Position numbers and translations under genes: made by a program. Under the pieces are notes generated by a model, which was given only the letters and a program-made list of their open reading frames with translations, did no database searches and was not told the DNA's origin. From DASXTB01 sp036505615 (GTDB lineage: Bacteria; Acidobacteriota; UBA6911; JACQSX01), in contig DASXTB010000423.1 in the NCBI GenBank assembly GCA_036505615.1, positions 1-12,264 on the forward strand: a stretch of DNA of 12,264 bases. The letters run 5' to 3'. How positions within the stretch are numbered: position 1 is the first letter of the stretch; each line of letters opens with the position of its first letter. Positions 6,444 through 12,257 of the stretch are shown here, piece by piece.

Positions 6444-7859
6444 ATGCAAGAAGGTAAGGTGACTCAAGTTATCGGGCCCGTAGTGGATGTGCGGTTCCCG
6501 GAGGGCCACATGCCGCAGATTTACAACGCGGTTCGCGTCGTGAGCGAAGGCTTCGACGTGCCATCTCCCATCGATATTATTACCGAAGTACAGCAGCACT
6601 TGGGTGAAGGTGTCGTTCGGTGTATTTCCATGAAGCCGACCGAAGGCGTGGTGCGCGGGATGAAGGCCATTGACCAGGGAGAGGGAATTACCGTCCCGGT
6701 GGGCCGGGAGACTCTGGGCCGCGTAATGAACGTGATCGGCGAGCCGGTAGACAAGCTGGGCCCTGTCAAAACCAAGCAGCGTTATCCGATTCATCGTCCC
6801 GCCCCGAGTTTTGAGGACCAGAGCACCGAAACGGAATTGCTGGAGACCGGCATCAAAGTCATCGATTTGATTGAGCCGCTGGTCAAAGGCGGAAAAATCG
6901 GGCTGTTCGGCGGCGCCGGCGTGGGGAAAACAGTCATCATCATGGAACTGATCAACCGGATTGCCACACAGCATGGAGGTTATTCGGTCTTTGCCGGAGT
7001 GGGGGAACGCACGCGTGAAGGAAATGATCTATGGCTGGAAATGAAGGAATCGGGTGTTCTTTCCAAATGTGCCTTGATCTACGGACAGATGACGGAACCG
7101 CCCGGCGCTCGTTTGCGGGTGGCGCTGACGGGTTTGACCGTGGCCGAATACTTTCGAGATGAAGAGGGGCAGGACGTGCTGCTCTTTATTGACAACATCT
7201 TTCGTTTCACGCAGGCGGGGTCGGAAGTGTCGGCGCTGCTGGGGCGCATGCCGAGCGCGGTGGGATATCAGCCGAACCTGGCCACTGAACTGGGGGAGCT
7301 ACAGGAGCGAATTACCACTACCAAGAAAGGATCGATCACTTCGATTCAGGCTATTTACGTGCCCGCGGACGACTACACCGATCCCGCTCCGGCCACCACG
7401 TTTGCTCACCTGGACGCCACCACGAATCTGGAGCGATCCATTTCCGAGCAGGGGATTTACCCGGCGGTCGATCCGCTGGCCTCCACATCGCGTATTCTTG
7501 ATCCGAGAGTAATCGGCGATGAGCATTATCAGGTGGCGCGTGCCGTCCAGGGTGTGTTGCAGCGGTATAAAGAGCTCCAGGATATTATCGCCATCCTGGG
7601 AGTGGATGAGCTGTCCGAAGAGGACAAACTGATCGTCAATCGAGCGCGCAAGATTCAGAGGTTTCTGTCGCAGCCTTTCTTTGTCGCGGAGCAGTTCACC
7701 GGCATTGAGGGCAAATACGTGAAGTTGAAGGACACCATCCGCGGCTTCAAGGAGATCGTCGATGGCAAACACGACGAGATTCCCGAGCAGGATTTCTTTA
7801 TGGTGGGCGGCATTGAGGAAGTCGTAGAACGGCATAAGAAGTCGCAGGCGCCAGCATAA
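6444..7859 (+). CDS. atpD: F0F1 ATP synthase subunit beta
   Basis: Catalytic subunit of F1. 471 residues, full length. Walker A GGAGVGKT (156-163), catalytic glutamate in GVGERTREGNDL (E188), Walker B VLLFID (D250) and NIFRFTQAGSEVSALLGR (251-268), and the signature SISEQGIYPAVDPLASTSR around 333-351. All expected catalytic residues are present. The start ATG at 6444 has GAGG at 6434-6437, the clearest ribosome binding site in the second half of the operon. It lies just beyond the 29-bp hairpin of array C, so it remains exposed if the hairpin forms. It is flanked on both sides by repeat-filled spacers. Confidence 0.98.
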   Translation: MQEGKVTQVIGPVVDVRFPEGHMPQIYNAVRVVSEGFDVPSPIDIITEVQQHLGEGVVRCISMKPTEGVVRGMKAIDQGEGITVPVGRETLGRVMNVIGEPVDKLGPVKTKQRYPIHRPAPSFEDQSTETELLETGIKVIDLIEPLVKGGKIGLFGGAGVGKTVIIMELINRIATQHGGYSVFAGVGERTREGNDLWLEMKESGVLSKCALIYGQMTEPPGARLRVALTGLTVAEYFRDEEGQDVLLFIDNIFRFTQAGSEVSALLGRMPSAVGYQPNLATELGELQERITTTKKGSITSIQAIYVPADDYTDPAPATTFAHLDATTNLERSISEQGIYPAVDPLASTSRILDPRVIGDEHYQVARAVQGVLQRYKELQDIIAILGVDELSEEDKLIVNRARKIQRFLSQPFFVAEQFTGIEGKYVKLKDTIRGFKEIVDGKHDEIPEQDFFMVGGIEEVVERHKKSQAPA

Positions 7860-7861
7860 CC

Positions 7862-8042
7862 GATTGCGGATTGCGGACTTCCCATTGCGGATTGCGGATT
7901 TCAGATTGCGGATTGAGTTGATTACGGCTGCGGAAGGAGTCAACTGGAAATCCGCAATCCAAAATCCGCAATCCGAAGTCCGCAATCCTCAATGGGAAGT
8001 CCGCAATCGGAAATCCGCAATCCGAAATCGGAAATCCGCAAT
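7862..8042. repeat. Inverted heptamer array D (atpD-atpC spacer)
   Basis: Fills most of the 189-base gap between beta and epsilon. Left half (7862-7917): 7-base units GATTGCG, GATTGCG, GACTTCC, CATTGCG, GATTGCG, GATTTCA, GATTGCG, GATTGAG. Right half (about 7946-8042) has the complementary units (AAATCCG, CAATCCG, AAGTCCG, CAATGGG and so on), more numerous than the left. The 19 bases at 7869-7887 are exactly complementary to 7990-8008, including a distinctive GACTTCCCATTG stretch. A perfect apical stem AGTTGA (7916-7921) with TCAACT (7940-7945) caps the fold. Its loop contains a Shine-Dalgarno-like AAGGAG (7934-7939) that is not followed by a usable start. Confidence 0.92.
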
Positions 8043-8048
8043 TAAAAA

Positions 8049-8483
8049 ATGCCAAACCTTCCCGAAAATATAAAACTTGAGATCGTGACTCCCGACCGCC
8101 TTTATTTCTCCGGCGAAGTGGACGAGGTTTCCGTTCCCGGTGTGGAAGGTTACCTGGGCATTCTGCCAGGCCATGCTCCTTTGCTGTCGGAACTGAAAAT
8201 CGGAGAGATCATGTATCGGCAAGGCGAACTGCGAACCTACCTTTTCTGCTCTTGGGGATTTGTTGAGGTATTGCCGGACCGCGTCTCAGTTCTAGCAGAA
8301 GCAGCCCAACATCCCGAGGAGATTGATGTCGCGCGTGCTCAGGAGGAAAAGGAGCAGGCTGAACAGCAGTTGAAGTCCAAGGATCCGGATACGGATTTTG
8401 AAGGCGCCCGGATTGCGCTGGAGAGCGCGACGGCGCGATTGCAGGTTGCCAGTAAGGCCGGAGCGACGCGCCCCGCCGCCTAG
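8049..8483 (+). CDS. atpC: F0F1 ATP synthase subunit epsilon
   Basis: Part of the central stalk and intrinsic regulator of F1 hydrolysis. 144 residues. The N-terminal beta-sandwich starts ENIKLEIVTPDRLYFSGEVDEVSVPGVEG (partly 6-34), then LGILPGHAPLLSELKIGE, the conserved family block. The C-terminal part from about residue 90 is a charged helical hairpin (EEIDVARAQEEKEQAEQQL). The ATG at 8049 follows an AT-rich stretch (AATTAAAAA) that ends array D, with no Shine-Dalgarno match. It is the last atp gene; no convincing intrinsic terminator is seen in the next 60 bases. Confidence 0.95.
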   Translation: MPNLPENIKLEIVTPDRLYFSGEVDEVSVPGVEGYLGILPGHAPLLSELKIGEIMYRQGELRTYLFCSWGFVEVLPDRVSVLAEAAQHPEEIDVARAQEEKEQAEQQLKSKDPDTDFEGARIALESATARLQVASKAGATRPAA

Positions 8484-8542
8484 CCTGGATTATTCACAAA
8501 CACTCAACACAACGGCACAGGGCGGCAAAGCTGCAACTCAAT

Positions 8543-8624
8543 AAAAGCCGATCACGACCACGTTCATGTCCATCCAGTGGCACAGCCCACAACCAAAACA
8601 AAAGCCGACCACGGCCACGTGCAC
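8543..8624. repeat. Degenerate direct repeat with 6-base periodicity downstream of atpC
   Basis: A 21-base segment at 8543-8563 recurs at 8600-8620 with 19 of 21 bases identical (AAAAGCCGA followed by CACGRCCACG-type sequence). Read in sixes, the segments run GATCAC, GACCAC, GTTCAT, GTCCAT (8550-8573) and GACCAC, GGCCAC, GTGCAC (8607-8624). They lie in the 820-base gene-free gap after atpC, and the second copy overlaps the degenerate tail of the transposase fragment on the other strand. No coding potential is recognised here. Confidence 0.55.
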
Positions 8625-8662
8625 CAAACGGTGAACCGCAGCCAAGGATGTAAGAAGCCAGT

Positions 8663-8872
8663 GTCACAGAGTGCCAGATTCTTGCTTTGCAAAAAGAGCA
8701 CATGAAGGTGATTGGCCGTGCCGTTGACCTCAATGCACGGGGAGGCAATATTTTTCAAAATGCTCGACAGATATGCGTAAAGATCAGATTCCACTTCGGG
8801 CATGATCAGGTTACGTCTCTCTTTGGTTGAAAAGACGGCATGGGTTGATAGTCTTACCAGGGTCTGGGCCAT
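8663..8872 (-). pseudogene. N-terminal fragment of REP-associated tyrosine transposase (IS200/Y1 HUH family)
   Basis: Read on the minus strand from ATG at 8872, about 70 residues resemble the start of REP-associated tyrosine transposases: MAQTLVRLSTHAVFSTKERR, then an LYAYLSSILKNI helix, CIEVNG, and the HUH metal-binding motif in NHLHVLF (His55 and His57). A strong ribosome binding site AGGAGG (8881-8886) sits 8 bases upstream of the start, typical of these genes. After SKNLALCD (residue 70) the frame stays open to 8564, but the sequence no longer looks like a transposase and runs into the hexamer repeats. The C-terminal half with the catalytic tyrosine is therefore missing, and the product, if made, cannot be an active transposase. 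The family call is from motif recognition; the truncation point is approximate. Confidence 0.8.
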
Positions 8873-8909
8873 ATACGTTTCCTCCTGGTGAACTAAACGG
8901 TCTTGGGTT

Positions 8910-9036
8910 GAAATTTGCGAAAAATTTCCTAGGCCCCTTCAGGGCGGATCGTTCTGGGGGGATTGCCAACCGGCGGCGTCGCCCGCAAAGGACGCGGGCT
9001 TTGCCGCCGGCTATACTCTGTAAACCCTTCGGGTTT
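8910..9036. repeat. REP-like palindromes upstream of the transposase fragment
   Basis: Three hairpins are visible between the transposase start and 9040. The largest has arms CCGGCGGC (8970-8977) and GCCGCCGG (9003-9010) enclosing a second stem GCCCGC (8981-8986) with GCGGGC (8994-8999). A small hairpin pairs AAACCC (9022-9027) with GGGTTT (9031-9036), and GAAATTT (8910-8916) pairs with AAATTTC (8922-8928). GC-rich imperfect palindromes next to this transposase family are typically its REP substrates (family knowledge); that these are its REPs is inference. Confidence 0.55.
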
Positions 9037-9157
9037 TGGAGGATGTGTGAGTGATCCGCTGGAGAAAGGTGGTTAAGAAAACCAAATTTCACGGTTTCGT
9101 AAGACGTCTACACCTACGCAGACGAAAAATACACAATCGCCCACGATTTTATTGACC

Positions 9158-9243
9158 GTAGTGGTGGACGTCGACGTGCTCGTAAACGTAAACTTGGTCG
9201 GCCGATAACCCGATCAATGACCGGATGACCGATGACCAATGAC
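9158..9243. repeat. Short hexamer- then heptamer-periodic patch before the tRNA
   Basis: 9158-9199 reads in sixes as GTAGTG, GTGGAC, GTCGAC, GTGCTC, GTAAAC, GTAAAC, TTGGTC, loosely the reverse complement of the GNNCAC hexamers at 8550-8624. 9215-9243 reads as CAATGAC, CGGATGAC, CGATGAC, CAATGAC, resembling one arm of the heptamer arrays elsewhere in the window but without a nearby complementary arm. Nothing else is recognised between 9040 and 9270. Confidence 0.45.
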
Positions 9244-9276
9244 GCTTTTCTCTACTCCTGCCGCCCCATTTTGCTT

Positions 9277-9282
9277 TAAAAT
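9277..9282 (+). promoter_or_regulatory. Possible -10 box of the tRNA-Gln promoter
   Basis: TAAAAT matches five of six bases of the sigma70 -10 consensus and lies 22 bases before the mature tRNA 5' end, a sensible distance for a short leader. No good -35 box is seen 16-18 bases upstream, so the call is weak. Confidence 0.3.
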
Positions 9283-9304
9283 CTCCCTTCCTCACCAGCC
9301 CTGC

Positions 9305-9378
9305 TGCCCGGTGGTGTAACGGCAACACGCCTGGCTCTGGACCAGGTTATCGAGGTTCGAATCCTTGCCGGGCAGCCA
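9305..9378 (+). tRNA. tRNA-Gln, anticodon CTG
   Basis: A complete cloverleaf can be folded by eye. Acceptor arm TGCCCGG (9305-9311) pairs with CCGGGCA (9368-9374). The anticodon stem CCTGG (9330-9334) pairs with CCAGG (9342-9346) around the loop CTCTGGA, giving anticodon CTG at 9337-9339. The T arm carries GTTCGAATC. The discriminator base is G9375 and the CCA end is encoded (9376-9378). The anticodon reads CAG glutamine codons. Confidence 0.95.
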
Positions 9379-9416
9379 GTCTTTACAATCAAATAGCAAA
9401 TGAGTCGTTAGTTTGG

Positions 9417-9547
9417 AAGGTGAGAAAAAATCCGAGCCGCGACCGTAAGAGAGCGGACCCGCGGTCGAACAAATCAAAGAAAAGTCCGGGTTTGCATTTG
9501 GGAGTGTCCGCTTGCTTACGCGCGCGGCTCGGATTTTTTCTCACCTT
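9417..9547. repeat. 131-bp MITE/BIME-like element with 42-base inverted arms
   Basis: Arms at 9417-9458 and 9506-9547 are reverse complements over 42 bases with four mismatches, around a 47-base centre. Both outer ends read AAGGTGAGAAAAAATCCGAG facing inward, so a T6 run follows a GC-rich stem on either strand and the structure could also terminate transcription in both directions, including that of the tRNA 39 bases upstream. Each arm contains a GTCCGCT..CTTACG..CGCGGCTCGGA module, so the whole may be two inverted copies of a REP-like unit. No transposase is encoded, and no target-site duplication is obvious. Confidence 0.75.
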
Positions 9548-9584
9548 CTTGGCGGCACTCAAGAGAAGTTCTTGCCAATGCAAT

Positions 9585-9601
9585 TGTCATAGGTAATGAC
9601 A
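9585..9601. promoter_or_regulatory. Short operator-like inverted repeat upstream of the WYL regulator
   Basis: TGTCAT (9585-9590) and ATGACA (9596-9601) form a perfect inverted repeat around AGGTA, about 125 bases before the regulator start. It could be a binding site for that regulator, which often controls its own neighbourhood (inference). No convincing promoter boxes were found in 9548-9690, and the rest of that stretch holds nothing else I recognise. Confidence 0.3.
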
Positions 9602-9698
9602 TCAAAGACCAAAATTCGCTTGAACTCAGTACGTCCGCTGGTGCATTCTTTCAACAATCCACCGAATTAAATCTACTCGTAGGCGACATTTGCGAGTG

Positions 9699-9718
9699 CC
9701 CGCCCGCGGCGGGAGGGG
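9699..9718 (+). promoter_or_regulatory. Ribosome binding site next to a GC hairpin, fixing the WYL gene start
   Basis: GGGAGGGG (9711-9718) lies 7 bases before GTG at 9726 and is much stronger than anything before the upstream in-frame TTG at 9690, so it decides the start. CCCGCC (9699-9704) can pair with GGCGGG (9708-9713) over a 3-base loop, which would cover the first part of the ribosome binding site. Confidence 0.6.
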
Positions 9719-9725
9719 ATCGTCA

Positions 9726-10817
9726 GTGAGAAACCAGCAGTTGATCCGGCAGTGGAAGATCCTATCGATTCTGTCATCACATTCGGGCCTGACGTTTCGA
9801 CAAATTATTGAAGCTCTTGAGCCGGACGATTCGGTATCGCTGCGAACGCTCCAGAGAGATTTGCAGGCGCTGGAGTTTTCGGGCTTTGCGCTGGAAAGCG
9901 ACCGGCAAGGGAGGGAAGTTGTTTGGACGCTCCATTTGCGACATGGGTTGCCCTTTCCGATCGAGTTGCCGGAACTCATTGCTTTGTGCGGGGCTTCGTG
10001 CGCGGCTCGCACTCAAGGCTTCCCCCAGAGTGCGCGCCTTACATCTCTTTGGCAGAAACTCAGGTTCCAATTGCCCGCCAAAACGCGGGCATTCTTTGAG
10101 GCAGCCGAGCAGGCGATTGTCTTTCTTGGACCGGGACTTGTCGAGACGGAACCACGCAGCCGCCTGACAACCGAAATTACCCGGTGGATCGTTGAGTCTA
10201 AAACAGCCGAGATCCTTTATGATTCGTTGAACAGCGGCACGCGAGGGTGGCGACGAGTCGACCCTTACGCGATTATCACAGCTTCATCTAACAGTTATCT
10301 TTGGGGATACTGTCACCGCAGCCGCGAATTCCGAACGTTTAACGTCGATCGAATAGGCCAGTACCGAGATAGTGGAGAGCTGTTTTACAAATTGGATGTA
10401 TCACCTCGGGAGACTTTTCAACACAGCTTTGAAGTCTGGTCAGGGTCACCTGAGTACATCCGAATCAGATTCACAGGGCGCCCGGCCGTTCTGGTTTCGG
10501 AAAAGCGGTGGCATCATTCGCAGCGAATCACGAAGACCGACGGCGCGGTGGAAGTTGAATTCTACGTCCATCCAGGCCTGGACTTGCAGCATTGGATCTT
10601 GGGTTTTGGATCGGACTCGGAAGTAATCGAGCCGGTTGCCCTGCGCGAACGCCTCGCCGCCGAAATTTGGCGGGCGTCGGAGAAATACAAGACCTCTGAA
10701 GTGGTCAAGAAACCAGCCCAATCAGTAAAAAATCATCAAGCCCACGGCGTCCCTTCACATGCGCAAGGTCGCGCTGGTACAAGGAAAGTAAAGAACACGC
10801 AGAAAAGTCTTACCTGA
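9726..10817 (+). CDS. HTH and WYL-domain transcriptional regulator (YafY-like)
   Basis: 363 residues from the GTG start. The N-terminal winged helix-turn-helix spans roughly residues 1-70 (GLTFRQIIEAL, then SLRTLQRDLQALEFSGF), the DeoR-like type found in this family. The WYL domain occupies about 155-215, with DPYAIITASSNSYLWGYCH and RTFNVDRI; the usual Trp-Tyr-Leu motif is Ser-Tyr-Leu here. The C-terminal extension (WCX-like) ends with WILGFGSDSEVIEPVALRER (about 290-309). A basic, low-complexity tail of about 40 residues follows. WYL proteins bind ligands such as single-stranded nucleic acid or small effectors and often regulate DNA-damage or anti-phage genes (family knowledge); its targets here are unknown. 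It is followed by a structured leader and rmuC. Confidence 0.88.
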   Translation: MRNQQLIRQWKILSILSSHSGLTFRQIIEALEPDDSVSLRTLQRDLQALEFSGFALESDRQGREVVWTLHLRHGLPFPIELPELIALCGASCAARTQGFPQSARLTSLWQKLRFQLPAKTRAFFEAAEQAIVFLGPGLVETEPRSRLTTEITRWIVESKTAEILYDSLNSGTRGWRRVDPYAIITASSNSYLWGYCHRSREFRTFNVDRIGQYRDSGELFYKLDVSPRETFQHSFEVWSGSPEYIRIRFTGRPAVLVSEKRWHHSQRITKTDGAVEVEFYVHPGLDLQHWILGFGSDSEVIEPVALRERLAAEIWRASEKYKTSEVVKKPAQSVKNHQAHGVPSHAQGRAGTRKVKNTQKSLT

Positions 10818-10850
10818 AACGTCCTGAGTTGTCGTGCATGCAGGTTAAAA

Positions 10851-10988
10851 GTGACGGGATGCGGTGCTTTGATGCCCGTCACGGACCCGCTGGTGGGACT
10901 GACGGGCGCGAAGCGCACGCAGGTGGCGTTCGGTGTTTCGAGATGGTCAGCCGTCGAAACGCGGTAGGCCGCACCAGCGGGGGTTATC
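10851..10988 (+). promoter_or_regulatory. Structured, switch-like RNA leader of rmuC
   Basis: The 171-base gap between the WYL gene and rmuC contains two incompatible folds. Fold 1: GTGACGGG (10851-10858) pairs with CCCGTCAC (10875-10882), and CCCGCTGGTG (10886-10895) pairs exactly with CACCAGCGGG (10972-10981), covering three G of the rmuC ribosome binding site GGGGG (10979-10983). Inside this stem are GCGC-GAA-GCGC (10906-10916) and a 9-bp stem 10933-10941 with 10954-10962. Fold 2: CCCGTCA (10875-10881) pairs instead with TGACGGG (10900-10906), trapping the 10886-10895 strand in a loop and freeing the ribosome binding site. No known riboswitch class is recognised. Function is inference from complementarity. 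Confidence 0.5.
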
Positions 10989-12257
10989 ATGATTCTCGTT
11001 TTTCTGATTGGATTGGCATTACTCGAGATCAGCCTCATCGGTTTCCTACTGTGGAAAATGCACGAGCTTGTGGCGCAAAGAAAATCGACTCACGGAGAAA
11101 TCCAACGAGCCGAATCAGCACTGCGAGACGAATTCTCGCGTAATCGGGACGAAGGTGCTAATCGGTTTCATGAGCTCCGACAGGAAGTTGCGACAGCTCT
11201 TCTGACTACGCATCATGCAGTCACACAGACACTGAGCGACCTTCCCGTGGCACAACAAAATCAGTTTGAGTTATTTGGCAAAAGACTGTCGGATTTCATC
11301 CGCAGCAGCGATCAGAAGCTGGACGCTCTCCGTTCGGCTCTGGAGAGCAGCCTGAATACGCTCATTCAATCCAATGAACAAAAACAGGAAACGCTGCGCT
11401 CTACGCTGGAGGCCCAGCTCAATCGTTTGCGCCAGGAAAATGATGCCAAGCTGGAGCAGATGCGGCAAACCGTCGACGAAAAGCTTCAAGGCGCTCTGGA
11501 GAAGCGGCTGGGTGAGTCGTTCAACTTGGTCGCCGAACGCTTGGAATTGGTACACAAGGGTCTAGGTGAGATGCAGAACCTTGCGACCGGCGTAGGCGAC
11601 CTCAAAAAGGTTTTATCGAACATCCGGGCGCGCGGAACCTGCGGAGAAGTTCAATTGGAGATGCTTCTCGAGCAAATGTTAAGCCCACAACAGTACGCGC
11701 GGAATGTTCTGGTTCGGGACGATTCGGGGGAACGCGTGGAATTTGCCGTCCGACTTCCGGGCCGGGGGGAGGCGGGCGAGGTTCTACTTCCCATCGATGC
11801 CAAATTCCCGCAGGAGGACTATCAACGTCTGGTTGAAGCGCAGGAACGTGCAGATACAGACGGAATCGCGCACTGCACTAGCAAGCTGGAAGACCAGATA
11901 AAACGGTGCGCGCGTGATGTCTATGAAAAGTACATCAACCCGCCGCGCACGACCGACTTTGCGATTCTTTTTGTGCCGACCGAAGGTTTGTTTGCTGAAA
12001 TCATACGCCGTCCCGGCCTGATTGAGTCCCTGCAGCAGCAGTACCACGTGACTGTGGCCGGCCCGACGACACTGGCGGCGCTGCTCTGCAGCCTGCAGAA
12101 GAAAGCCGCGCCGGACGTTTTCGGCTCTGCGGTGAGAATTCCGATGATGCCGAAAGGCGTTGAGCACTCGCTTCAGCCTTTTTCTCATAATACGATCAGA
12201 CCTTCGAATCCCTCGGCCGTAAACGCTCTGTGTTGCCTTCTGTCTGATGTGAGATAG
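10989..12257 (+). CDS. rmuC: RmuC-family protein with aberrant C-terminus
   Basis: RmuC-family proteins are putative nucleases that limit DNA inversion at short repeats (E. coli knowledge; mechanism uncertain). 422 residues: a membrane anchor at about 1-22, then a long coiled coil rich in Q, E, R and L (about 25-190), then the RmuC domain with SNIRARGTCGEVQLEMLLEQ (210-229), LPIDAKFPQEDYQRL (267-281), DFAILFVPTEGLFAEI (323-338) and GPTTLAALLCSLQ (358-370). After SLQ the family normally continues GFRTLAI and a further helix; here residues 371-422 (from about 12099) bear no resemblance and run through a CRISPR-repeat-like sequence before the stop. The domain therefore seems truncated by a foreign 3' end or an assembly join. 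The start ATG has GGGGG 5 bases upstream. Family call is firm; whether the product works is doubtful. Confidence 0.85.
   Translation: MILVFLIGLALLEISLIGFLLWKMHELVAQRKSTHGEIQRAESALRDEFSRNRDEGANRFHELRQEVATALLTTHHAVTQTLSDLPVAQQNQFELFGKRLSDFIRSSDQKLDALRSALESSLNTLIQSNEQKQETLRSTLEAQLNRLRQENDAKLEQMRQTVDEKLQGALEKRLGESFNLVAERLELVHKGLGEMQNLATGVGDLKKVLSNIRARGTCGEVQLEMLLEQMLSPQQYARNVLVRDDSGERVEFAVRLPGRGEAGEVLLPIDAKFPQEDYQRLVEAQERADTDGIAHCTSKLEDQIKRCARDVYEKYINPPRTTDFAILFVPTEGLFAEIIRRPGLIESLQQQYHVTVAGPTTLAALLCSLQKKAAPDVFGSAVRIPMMPKGVEHSLQPFSHNTIRPSNPSAVNALCCLLSDVR
12131..12167. repeat. Solitary CRISPR-repeat-like 37-mer inside the rmuC 3' end
   Basis: The segment begins GGTGAGAATTCCGATG and ends GGCGTTGAGCAC, with a central GCC-GAAA-GGC hairpin (12149-12158), the size and shape of a CRISPR repeat. 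Its translations in two frames (IPMMPKGVEH and SDDAERR) are peptides I recall from spurious proteins predicted over CRISPR arrays; that memory cannot be verified here. No second copy occurs in the remaining 97 bases or upstream, so no array can be claimed. Confidence 0.35.

Noticed and set aside
6192..6974. 260-codon minus-strand frame across atpG and atpD
   Set aside because: Shadow of two strongly conserved genes on the other strand; it includes the hairpin spacer and has no family features.
8494..8748. Minus-strand open frame of 84 codons after atpC
   Set aside because: Low-complexity translation of the hexamer repeats and of the shifted frame of the transposase fragment; no family resemblance.
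9292..9477. Open frame on the minus strand over the tRNA, including LPGKDSNLDNLVQSQ
   Set aside because: It is the antisense translation of the tRNA-Gln gene and one arm of the inverted repeat; this type of peptide is a common annotation artefact.
9690..9692. TTG as start of the WYL gene
   Set aside because: No ribosome binding site precedes it, and the extra 12 residues are not family-like; GTG at 9726 has a strong site at 9711-9718.
10851..10988. Assignment of the rmuC leader to a known riboswitch or ribozyme (c-di-GMP, SAM, hammerhead)
   Set aside because: None of the conserved core motifs of those classes could be matched by eye.
10829..11143. Plus-strand frame starting before rmuC
   Set aside because: It runs through the structured leader and then out of frame through rmuC, and has no ribosome binding site or recognisable sequence.
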